Below, piece after piece: positions 23,166-30,097 of a stretch of 50,210 nt of DNA (positions within the stretch are counted from its first letter, which is position 1; the number at the start of each line of letters is the position of its first letter). The notes under the pieces are model-generated. The model was given only the letters and a program-made list of their open reading frames with translations. It did no database searches and was not told the DNA's origin. Both the position numbers and the translations under genes were made by a program. This stretch comes from a virus. Location of the stretch: positions 1 to 50,210 of IMG/VR virus record IMGVR_UViG_3300045240_000072; one strand, written 5' to 3'.

Positions 23166-24188
23166 ATGGCCGCATTGACCCCAAGTTTCGTGCGCGTATC
23201 GCCGTCGTACGTGATGCCGGAATGGATTTTGCAGTATCAACAAGCTTCCGGCGCGTTCGAGTTGCTTGCGGGCGGCGACCCTATGGTCCGCTTGAGCGAA
23301 GGCGATTTGTACGTCTACGCGAAAACTCTGTACCTGAAGACCAAGGTTGCGACGGGTCAAGCGGCGTTCAATATGCTGCCGTCCGTTTCGATGGAAGCTG
23401 CGCAGATCAGCACGCCAACGTATCTCATGCGCGCCCGCGCCGAGTACGACCACCACGACACGGCCGCCGCCGGTAACTGGGGTTTGCCGATCGATGAAGC
23501 GTTCCGCCTCGGCATGCGCCAAGGCATCTTTCAGGGCTTGCGCGACTTCGAGCTGTACGGCGTCAATCCGCAACTAGGCGAAGGCTTGGTCAATTCGGCC
23601 GGCGCCACGAGCGTATCGCTCCCGCCCGACTCGAATGGCAATACCACGCTGGTCACATACGACAACGGCCAGCTTGCGATCTACATGCTCGGTATCGTGC
23701 AACAGCTCAAGACCCGTACGAATCAATTCGGCATGGCCTCCCGCGTGGTCATCACCGCGCCTCAACGCGTTCTCGGTACGATGGATTACCAGAACGTTGT
23801 GCAGTTGACCCAATACCAGCGTGAGGGCGCCGGTTCCTCGACCACGCTCAAGATGTTGCAAGACGTTGTCGAGCGCAATGGCGATACGATCGAATGGACC
23901 TATGACGATACGTTGATCGGCAAAGGCGCCGGCGGTAACGACCTCGTTATCGTCACCGTTCCGGAAATCAAAAAGCCTGTCGGCGGCCAGATCAATACCA
24001 ACGAATTCGCCGGTCTCGCGCCAGGTTTGAACGCCTGCAACGTGCAATTGTGCGACATGGCTGCACCGCGGGAGATTCGCACGCCGCTACCTGGCGGCGC
24101 AATCGATATCGTTGCAGAATTGCGCGCTACACCGGGTTGGACCTTGCGCCCGGAAGCGTTGACGCTCCTCAGTATCCAATACCAGTAA
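23166..24188 (+). CDS. Major capsid protein (DUF2184-like)
   Basis: A 340-residue protein of the DUF2184 type. MAALTPSFVRVSPSYVMPEW at the start, EYDHHDTAAAGNWGLPIDEA (about 93-112), the IFQGLRDFELYGVNP region (about 119-133) and the C-terminal AELRATPGWTLRPEALTLLS fit this HK97-fold family. It follows protease, scaffold and decoration genes, has the hairpin/SD leader and is closed by a strong terminator. It would form the icosahedral shell. Confidence 0.88.
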   Translation: MAALTPSFVRVSPSYVMPEWILQYQQASGAFELLAGGDPMVRLSEGDLYVYAKTLYLKTKVATGQAAFNMLPSVSMEAAQISTPTYLMRARAEYDHHDTAAAGNWGLPIDEAFRLGMRQGIFQGLRDFELYGVNPQLGEGLVNSAGATSVSLPPDSNGNTTLVTYDNGQLAIYMLGIVQQLKTRTNQFGMASRVVITAPQRVLGTMDYQNVVQLTQYQREGAGSSTTLKMLQDVVERNGDTIEWTYDDTLIGKGAGGNDLVIVTVPEIKKPVGGQINTNEFAGLAPGLNACNVQLCDMAAPREIRTPLPGGAIDIVAELRATPGWTLRPEALTLLSIQYQ

Positions 24189-24223
24189 GCCGGTCTCCCC
24201 CAGCGGTTTTATGGTATCTTAGG

Positions 24224-24247
24224 GGGCCGGCGAAAGTCGGCCCTTTT
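24224..24247 (+). terminator. Rho-independent terminator after the capsid gene
   Basis: GGGCCGGC (24224-24231) pairs with GTCGGCCC (24236-24243), with one G-U pair, around a GAAA tetraloop, and TTTT follows (24244-24247). It lies 35 bases after the capsid stop. The short T-run suggests partial termination, lowering expression of the downstream genes relative to capsid. Confidence 0.8.
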
Positions 24248-24270
24248 CGCTTAATTTCACTGGGGGCACC

Positions 24271-24789
24271 ATGGCAAAACTGTACGTAATGAACTGTAAG
24301 ACGCAGGACGAAGTATTCTCATACCGCGTCCCCGAGACCGGCCAACTGATCAATCAAACGATCCCGCGCGGTGGCCAGGTCCAAATTTATCGAGACGAAA
24401 CTGAAACCGTGTTGCGGGCGATCGCCGAGCAGCATCGGGCATATGGTATGGTCGAGTCTCACGAGGTCGACCGCACCAAGCCGTTTATCAATCTGGCATA
24501 TCAGTTTGATAAACCGTTTACGCCTGACCAGATCATGTACGGCCTGCAGCACAATACCGACGTGCTCGAAGACCGCGGTATCGAGCAGCGTACCGCCGCC
24601 GCCGTGGCGATCAGCGACATTCTCGATAAAGCCGCGACCACCAACGGTACCGTACGTTCGATGGAATTGCAGATCGAGGACCAGACGCGCAATGGCGATC
24701 CGACGATCAACGAGCGTATCGTCGTGGACAAAAACCCGAACCTGCAAGGGTCAGACCGCAAAGGTAAGAACAAGCGTAAAGGGGCGTAA
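24271..24789 (+). CDS. Head-neck region protein, 172 residues
   Basis: It begins MAKLYVMNCKTQDEVFSYRV and has a beta-rich N-terminal part (GQLINQTIPRGGQVQIYRDE) and a basic C-terminus (GSDRKGKNKRKGA). The GGGGG ribosome site lies 6 bases before the ATG. It follows the terminator after the capsid gene. Position suggests a neck or head-completion role; no family was recognised. Confidence 0.65.
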   Translation: MAKLYVMNCKTQDEVFSYRVPETGQLINQTIPRGGQVQIYRDETETVLRAIAEQHRAYGMVESHEVDRTKPFINLAYQFDKPFTPDQIMYGLQHNTDVLEDRGIEQRTAAAVAISDILDKAATTNGTVRSMELQIEDQTRNGDPTINERIVVDKNPNLQGSDRKGKNKRKGA

Positions 24790-24791
24790 TT

Positions 24792-25466
24792 ATGCCAACG
24801 TTGACCGGCTTCATCGCGTGGATTCGGGCGGTAATGGGCATTCCAGCCCAATACTTGCCGGATTCCGCGCCGGTCATCACAACGGCGTACAACGTCGCGG
24901 TATCAATCGCCAATCTGCAAATGGCGAGTATCGACATGAGTATCTACGCGCTCATGGTGTACAACCTGGGCGGCGACAATCTGGTGAATTACGCGCCGGA
25001 TATCTCGGCCTCGATCACCGACATTACCTGGACGAGCGGGACGGCGACGGCCACGACTGCGGCGCCGCATGGATTTGTCACGGGCGACGTCGTCCTGATC
25101 GCCGGAAATGCGCCGTTGGCCTACAACAGCCAGCCCGGCCCGGCGCAAACCACGCTCGGCACCCCGATTGTGGTCACGGGTGCGTCGGCGTTCACCTACG
25201 TCGTGTCAGCGAATCCCGGCGCGTTTGCGCAAGGCGGGACGGCATCCGAAACATTTTTCGTTGGGCTACGTACCAAGTTCAACACGGGCGGGTTCATGGC
25301 CGGCGTGATTTCGGCGAGCAATGACGAATCGACTGGGCAATCGATCTTGAATCCCGAATTCATGAAAACGCTGACGCTGGGGAATTTGCAGAACCTGAAG
25401 ACCCCTTGGGGCCGGCAGTATTTGGCGTTTGCGCAAGACTTTGGCGAGATGTGGGGGATTTCATGA
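24792..25466 (+). CDS. Neck/adaptor-type virion protein with inserted domain
   Basis: A 224-residue protein with a helical N-terminus (MPTLTGFIAWIRAVMGIPAQ, then a helix to about 62). Residues about 70-150 are an inserted beta module (AAPHGFVTGDVVLIAG ... ASAFTYVVSANPG) shared with the sheath and others. After it the base protein resumes (FFVGLRTKFNTGGF) and ends LAFAQDFGEMWGIS. Without the module this is a helical connector-like protein. It overlaps the next gene by four bases. Confidence 0.65.
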   Translation: MPTLTGFIAWIRAVMGIPAQYLPDSAPVITTAYNVAVSIANLQMASIDMSIYALMVYNLGGDNLVNYAPDISASITDITWTSGTATATTAAPHGFVTGDVVLIAGNAPLAYNSQPGPAQTTLGTPIVVTGASAFTYVVSANPGAFAQGGTASETFFVGLRTKFNTGGFMAGVISASNDESTGQSILNPEFMKTLTLGNLQNLKTPWGRQYLAFAQDFGEMWGIS

Positions 25467-25906
25467 TCCTGCATCTCGGCGTAATCGACGTCCCTTATGC
25501 AACCGAGGGAACGAGCACGGGCGACGTGGCGGAAATCCTCGAAAAGCAGTATTCCGTCATGGGGAACTTTGCTGCCTTGCACGCTGACGAAATTCAGGAA
25601 CTGGTCGAAATCGCATTTGCCGAAGCCATTGAAAATGTTCTTGCGGGCCAGCCGGCGCGCTTGGCCAAGCCGATGAACCAGGCCGCGAGCGACATCAAAA
25701 AGATTTTCACGACATATCTCAACAACGAAGAAATCGCTGAGACGGGTCAAGAGGGCGTGCCGACGGCCGCCGCGCTCGCTGGCAAGCGAACGAGCTTGAA
25801 GAAAATGAAGGAATTGAAAAAACCGCGCCGCCGCGTACGTACCCGCCGCCCGTCCTTTGTGGACACTGGCATGTACCGTAACTCGTTCAAAGCCTGGGCG
25901 GATTGA
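25463..25906 (+). CDS. Tail-completion/neck-type protein
   Basis: The 147-residue product starts MILHLGVIDVPYATEGTSTG (ATG fixed by the ATGA overlap) and ends VDTGMYRNSFKAWAD. This ending resembles HK97 gp10-type tail completion proteins, whose C-termini often read DTGxLRxS. The middle is helical, with a basic LKKMKELKKPRRRVRTRRP stretch near residues 112-130. Its place between head and tail genes supports a head-tail joining role. Confidence 0.65.
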   Translation: MILHLGVIDVPYATEGTSTGDVAEILEKQYSVMGNFAALHADEIQELVEIAFAEAIENVLAGQPARLAKPMNQAASDIKKIFTTYLNNEEIAETGQEGVPTAAALAGKRTSLKKMKELKKPRRRVRTRRPSFVDTGMYRNSFKAWAD

Positions 25907-26184
25907 TGATTTCTCCAGACATGGTGAATATGGCCTTCGAAATCGCGGGCGCGATTTTCAATACGATGAATGTCCTCGAACTCTTAAAGGACCGCCGGAC
26001 TAAGGGAACCTTTTGGCCCGCCTGGATCGCGTACGGGGCCTGGGGCGTGTGGGATTTGATCTATGTCTATCCGGCGCTCGGCATGTGGTGCGCGGAAAGT
26101 GCCGCTTTCGTGCGGGTCGGGGCGGGCCTCGTTTGGTTGGGGTATGCTGCGTACTTTAACCGTCGGCAAGAGGCTACCGCATGA
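25906..26184 (+). CDS. Membrane protein, 92 residues
   Basis: The product begins MISPDMVNMAFEIAGAIFNT and has three hydrophobic segments (about 8-25, 39-58 and 66-82) rich in Trp and Tyr. ATG 25906 overlaps the previous stop by one base (TGATG); a TTG just upstream is in frame. An integral membrane protein amid neck genes is unusual and it may act at the host membrane, for example in exclusion. No family was recognised. Confidence 0.7.
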   Translation: MISPDMVNMAFEIAGAIFNTMNVLELLKDRRTKGTFWPAWIAYGAWGVWDLIYVYPALGMWCAESAAFVRVGAGLVWLGYAAYFNRRQEATA

Positions 26185-27122
26185 CAACCGCCGCCGAAGC
26201 GGTCGGTGCCGCATCGCCCCTCAATGCCGCGCTCGTGGCCGGCGTCGAGAACATTTCCCAATCGCAAACGGTCGAGTTTCTGGAATACTCGCGCCAGGTG
26301 TTACCGTTGGATGGCTATATTTTCTGGCTGAAGACGGGCCGATCGTTCAAGGCGGCCGGATCGTTCCACATGGCCACAACGCTTGAACAGCGCGAATCCG
26401 AAACGCTCGGCGTGAATCACGTCGTGTTCACCGCGCAGGAAGCGATTCAAGATTTGAACGCGATCAAGCCGAATTCGATGTATATCGGATCTGCCGACGG
26501 CATGCGCTACGCATTTTCGCGGACGAAGAATTTTTACGTCCAGGCCGGGCTATACCACTACATGGGCGATGCAGTGAACCCAATTTTCGATCCGCAGATC
26601 GTGGACGACCCGGCGACCCTGGACCTGACGAATGTCATCGTATCGAACAGCTTGCCGGTCTGGTTGATGCTGGGCAGCACGACGACTTTCGGCCTGACGC
26701 CGCCGACGTTCCCGATTTACCCTTCGTTCCTCGTGCCACAGAACGTCGCGCCGCCATACGCCTCGGTACACATCGGGGAAGACGATACCGAGGCGCTGCA
26801 ATCGGCGCCGGGATTCGATTTCGAGGGAACGCACACGCAATTGTGCCGCGACCGGGTACGCATCACGTTCTACGGGCTGCGGAATAATGAAGCCCTTGAT
26901 TTTCAGGATTACGTGTTCCAATATTCCCTAAACACTGATATTATCGGTTTTATGAGCATGCCCGTAATCCGGGATGCGAAGCGGACGCAAACAGAGATCG
27001 GCGTTATCGCACAAAAGAAAGAATTTTCGTGCGAGGTCAGCTACTACCAGCAACGGCTGGAAACTGAGACCCGGCAACTGATTGAGTCTGTGCTCGTGAC
27101 GTACTTGCCTCAACCTCTGTAA
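26181..27122 (+). CDS. Tail/neck structural protein, 313 residues
   Basis: It starts MTTAAEAVGAASPLNAALVA, overlapping the membrane gene by four bases. The protein is large, soluble and mixed (QVLPLDGYIFWLKTGRSFKA near residues 39-58; FSCEVSYYQQRLETETRQLI near the end). Genes of this size just before the sheath in DUF3383-type myoviruses are usually tail terminator or neck proteins. This call rests on context. Confidence 0.6.
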   Translation: MTTAAEAVGAASPLNAALVAGVENISQSQTVEFLEYSRQVLPLDGYIFWLKTGRSFKAAGSFHMATTLEQRESETLGVNHVVFTAQEAIQDLNAIKPNSMYIGSADGMRYAFSRTKNFYVQAGLYHYMGDAVNPIFDPQIVDDPATLDLTNVIVSNSLPVWLMLGSTTTFGLTPPTFPIYPSFLVPQNVAPPYASVHIGEDDTEALQSAPGFDFEGTHTQLCRDRVRITFYGLRNNEALDFQDYVFQYSLNTDIIGFMSMPVIRDAKRTQTEIGVIAQKKEFSCEVSYYQQRLETETRQLIESVLVTYLPQPL

Positions 27123-27129
27123 CCCTTAA

Positions 27130-27147
27130 CGCCGCGAGGCGCTGGAG
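27130..27147 (+). promoter_or_regulatory. Hairpin/SD leader element, copy 3
   Basis: CGCC (27130-27133), a GCGA tetraloop and GGCG (27138-27141), then GGAG (27144-27147) 6 bases before ATG 27154. The stem is kept while the loop differs from copies 1 and 2 (GCGA, not GTGAT). Confidence 0.6.
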
Positions 27148-27153
27148 TGAAAC

Positions 27154-27528
27154 ATGCCACAGAACCCCTTGCAGGCGACCGTCGCCGTCAACACCTCGGG
27201 CCAGCAAGCCCCCCTCCAGATTACGACCCTTGGTGAGGCGAAAGTCGTCAGTGCGCCAGCTTTGAGCGTGCTCGCTTTGACCGCCGCGCAAGTCGTGAAA
27301 ACCGGCGCCGGCCGAGTTGGCACGGCGAATGTGGTCGTAGCGGGTAGCGCAGCCGGCGGCCTGTACGATTGCCTGACCACAGCGCAGATCAACGTCACCA
27401 ACCAGATTTGCGTGTTGCCGACTTTGTCGACCAACGCAATCGGCGTGCTCAAGCTGGAAATGCCTTTCCAGACAGGCTTGGTGGCCCAGCCCGGTACCGG
27501 CCAAACAATCTCGCTCAGCTACGAATAA
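27154..27528 (+). CDS. Small virion-type protein, 124 residues
   Basis: A beta-rich protein starting MPQNPLQATVAVNTSGQQAP. It contains VVKTGAGRVGTANVVVAGSA and ends TGQTISLSYE. Layout and motifs match the 109-residue protein before the portal. It carries the same hairpin/SD leader as capsid and decoration-like genes, so it may be abundant in the virion. A decoration or tail-surface role is possible. Confidence 0.7.
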   Translation: MPQNPLQATVAVNTSGQQAPLQITTLGEAKVVSAPALSVLALTAAQVVKTGAGRVGTANVVVAGSAAGGLYDCLTTAQINVTNQICVLPTLSTNAIGVLKLEMPFQTGLVAQPGTGQTISLSYE

Positions 27529-27537
27529 GGCTTCGCC

Positions 27538-28923
27538 ATGTCGATCGTAACCGTAAATGTTACACAGAACGTCGGGAGCGCGCCAAGCCAGCTGCAACGC
27601 ACGGGTGCGCTGATATCGACCGGCGGGACGACTCTCGCCGCGAACGCCAGTTCGTTGCTCACTCAAGCATCGGATCTTACGCCGTTATTGGCGGGTGCCG
27701 TCTCGATTACGGCGGGGTCGACAACCTGGTCGGGCGGTACGGTAACGATGACGACGGCCACGCCGCACGGTTTCACGACCGGCGATAGCGTAACAGTCGC
27801 GGGTTTTGTCGGCGCCGGCTATGTAGGCTATAACGGCACATACGTAATTACCGTGACGGGCGCGAGCACTTTCACGTACGCGCAAGCGTCGACTCTCACC
27901 ACACCGGCCAGCGGCACCGCCGTGGTCACGGATGCGGATGTTGCGCAATTGGTCGCGATGGCAACCACGTTTTTCGCGCAGGGTTCGAATGTTGCCGTGT
28001 ACGTGCTCGAACTGGGCCATGGAACGATTACGGCCGCAGTCGCAGCCCTTGCGGCTTACTTGACGGCGAACCCGCTCAAGTATTACCGGTACCTGGTACC
28101 GCGCGGGTTTGACGCGGACTCGACTTTCGTTACCCTGGTCGGCTTGTACAACTCGACAAGCGCGAAAGTGTATTTCCATGTCACGGCCACATTATCGAGT
28201 TATTCAAGTTTCACCGTCGCGAACGGCAAATCTGTCTTGATGACGATTGAAGCGGCGGGTATTCCGGCGACGGAGTTCACTTCGGCCGCGTTGATGTGGG
28301 TCGCGCTGAACTACAACCCGTCCAGCACGAACCAGGTCACGCCTTACTGCTTCTCGTTCCTGGCGAATGGGTCGTGCACACCGTACCCCGTTACGCCGAC
28401 GCAAGCAACGACGTTCAAGACGGCAAATTTGAACTACGTCACGACCGGCGCCGAGGGCGGGATCAGCAATTTGATTCTGGTCAACGGCACGCAAGCCGAC
28501 GGCAACCCCTTGAACTACTGGTACTCGGTCGACTGGTTCCAGATCAACGGCGCGCAAACGCTGGCCGCCGCTGTCATCAACGGCAGCAACAATCCGTTGG
28601 CCCCGCTATATTACGACCAGCCGGGCATCAATTCGCTTGAAACGAAAATGAACGGTGTGGCCGCTTCTGGCGTGTCGTACGGTTTGGCCGTTGGCCCCGT
28701 GACCAGTTACCAACTTACCGCAGCGCAATTTACCGCGCTGCTCGGCAGCGGTAATGCGCCGCTGGGCGTGCTGATCAATGCCGTCCCATTCGTCTCGTAT
28801 GTGGCGCTGAATCCGAATGATTACCCGATCGGGAAGTATACCGGAATCTCGATTTCGTACACCCCGGCGCGCGGCTTTCAATCGATCACGTTCAATATCT
28901 CAGTATCGAACTTCATCCCGTAA
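27538..28923 (+). CDS. Tail sheath protein (DUF3383-like)
   Basis: A 461-residue sheath protein. MSIVTVNVTQNVGSAPSQLQ, then TGALISTGGTTLAANA match the DUF3383 N-terminus, and the C-terminal LNPNDYPIGKYTGISISYTP (about 423-442) matches its end. Residues about 60-125 carry the inserted beta module (TTATPHGFTTGDSVTVAG ... GASTFTYAQAS). It is followed by the tube gene in the normal order. It would contract to drive the tube through the host envelope, which shows a myovirus. Confidence 0.88.
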   Translation: MSIVTVNVTQNVGSAPSQLQRTGALISTGGTTLAANASSLLTQASDLTPLLAGAVSITAGSTTWSGGTVTMTTATPHGFTTGDSVTVAGFVGAGYVGYNGTYVITVTGASTFTYAQASTLTTPASGTAVVTDADVAQLVAMATTFFAQGSNVAVYVLELGHGTITAAVAALAAYLTANPLKYYRYLVPRGFDADSTFVTLVGLYNSTSAKVYFHVTATLSSYSSFTVANGKSVLMTIEAAGIPATEFTSAALMWVALNYNPSSTNQVTPYCFSFLANGSCTPYPVTPTQATTFKTANLNYVTTGAEGGISNLILVNGTQADGNPLNYWYSVDWFQINGAQTLAAAVINGSNNPLAPLYYDQPGINSLETKMNGVAASGVSYGLAVGPVTSYQLTAAQFTALLGSGNAPLGVLINAVPFVSYVALNPNDYPIGKYTGISISYTPARGFQSITFNISVSNFIP

Positions 28924-28935
28924 GGACACTAGGCC

Positions 28936-29397
28936 ATGGCATCCAATCCGATGATCCCGCAAGGGACACTAAACCGGCTTCGTGCAAGCGTGAACTACGC
29001 CGGCAATGGGCCGGCCGGCGACGTATCGGCCTTGAACGTTACAGCGTCGTACCTCGGCAAAGCGGGTATCAAAACCAGTTTGGAGGGCGTGGCCACGGAT
29101 ATTCTACCGACGATGGTCGGGACGGTAACCAGCCCAGCGCCGTATATGATGGCGTCCTGCGTGGTCAATATCTTGAAGACGCAGAACCTGGCCGCCGTGT
29201 ATAAGGCACAAATGGAGAACAATTCGGTGATCGGTGATTTTACCGTGATCTCCGACGCTTCCACTTTGCCGAATTATACGATCCGCAACGCGGCGATCGA
29301 ATCGGTTGAGCCGATGTCATTCAATGGTGAAGACGCCGGCTTTGCGATTACGCTCAAAGGCTACTATCAAGTTAACAATGCCTTGTGGAATATCTGA
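28936..29397 (+). CDS. Tail tube protein
   Basis: A 153-residue protein directly after the sheath, where the tube gene lies in contractile phages. It begins MASNPMIPQGTLNRLRASVN and has the beta-barrel pattern of a tube subunit, ending MSFNGEDAGFAITLKGYYQV, then NNALWNI. It would form the hexameric inner tube. The size fits (tube proteins are about 120-180 residues). Confidence 0.85.
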   Translation: MASNPMIPQGTLNRLRASVNYAGNGPAGDVSALNVTASYLGKAGIKTSLEGVATDILPTMVGTVTSPAPYMMASCVVNILKTQNLAAVYKAQMENNSVIGDFTVISDASTLPNYTIRNAAIESVEPMSFNGEDAGFAITLKGYYQVNNALWNI

Positions 29398-29427
29398 TAT
29401 AATAGCCCTGCTATAACCTGGGGGCTA
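29395..29427 (+). promoter_or_regulatory. Extended -10 promoter candidate and hairpin before the tail chaperone
   Basis: TGATATAAT (29395-29403) is an extended -10 motif with no clear -35. TAGCCC (29403-29408) pairs with GGGCTA (29422-29427) just ahead of ATG 29430, burying part of the GGGGG ribosome site. Transcription may restart here and the hairpin may limit chaperone translation. Confidence 0.4.
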
Positions 29428-29429
29428 CT

Positions 29430-29972
29430 ATGAAACTCGACAAAAATCTGAATATCGTTCAACCGATTGAAACTGATACGGGAACGGTCTATGTTCACTC
29501 CTCGCCCATTCGGCGCGAGACGTTCAAAGAATTCTTTCTGCCGTTGTCCAAGACGCTAAACGCGATCTATGCCGAAGGTTTGCGCACGATCACCGGCCCG
29601 CGCATTGCGGGCTTGATGCTTCGTGAAATCGGCGGCGAGGGGATCACGCCGTTGCTTAACGAAATTTACCGATTGACCAACGTATCGGCGCTGACGCCCG
29701 ATGGATGGCAATCGGTCGGTTTGGCCGATGCTGTCGCGCAAAAATACCTGACGGAAGACGAGGTCGAGGAGGCCGAGGGATTCATTGTTTTTTTTACGTG
29801 CGTCTGGCACGTCCATCGCAAGGCCGAGATATCGACCATGCTGCAGCCGCTGCAGGCTGTTTGGGATGTGGAGACTACCTTATTGAGTGCTACGGAATAT
29901 CGCGCCTCGTTGCCGACATCGACCGAGACCGAGACTTTAGTGCCTCTCCCTCCGTCCTCCATACCCATGTAG
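29430..29972 (+). CDS. Tail assembly chaperone, short form
   Basis: A 180-residue helical protein between the tube and tape measure genes, the standard place for the tail chaperone. It begins MKLDKNLNIVQPIETDTGTV and is helical from about 30. The last 20 residues (STETETLVPLPPSSIPM) look like a loose tail. An overlapping -1 frame runs on to the tape measure start, so a longer form is likely made by frameshifting. The chaperone coats the tape measure during tail assembly. Confidence 0.8.
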   Translation: MKLDKNLNIVQPIETDTGTVYVHSSPIRRETFKEFFLPLSKTLNAIYAEGLRTITGPRIAGLMLREIGGEGITPLLNEIYRLTNVSALTPDGWQSVGLADAVAQKYLTEDEVEEAEGFIVFFTCVWHVHRKAEISTMLQPLQAVWDVETTLLSATEYRASLPTSTETETLVPLPPSSIPM

Positions 29973-30097
29973 ATTTTCTTGTCAACGAGGGATTCGCGGT
30001 TTTCTTTCAGTCGTTGTATGATGAATGGCCGTGGCGAACAGCACACGAGTTCCGACAGCGGCATTTGATCCGCGCGATTGAAAGGCTTGGATTGTGA
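29789..30097 (+). CDS. Tail assembly chaperone extension (-1 frame)
   Basis: The -1 frame relative to the short form is open from the T TTT TTT run (29789-29795) to the stop at 30097, which overlaps the tape measure GTG. Its last 46 residues (HVDFLVNEGFAVFFQSLYDE, then WPWRTAHEFRQRH...) are clearly protein-like and have no good start codon of their own. The heptamer at 29789 is in the right phase for -1 slippage. The region between it and about 29960 looks less protein-like in this frame, so a later slip near the 29942-29960 pyrimidine-rich stretch is the alternative. Confidence 0.65.
   Translation, partial: FFYVRLARPSQGRDIDHAAAAAGCLGCGDYLIECYGISRLVADIDRDRDFSASPSVLHTHVDFLVNEGFAVFFQSLYDEWPWRTAHEFRQRHLIRAIERLGL

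Noticed and set aside
24371-25324. A 317-residue plus-strand ORF across 24371-25324
   Set aside because: It spans two genes that have better starts and protein-like sequence in the other frames; its own product is Arg-rich and lacks domains.
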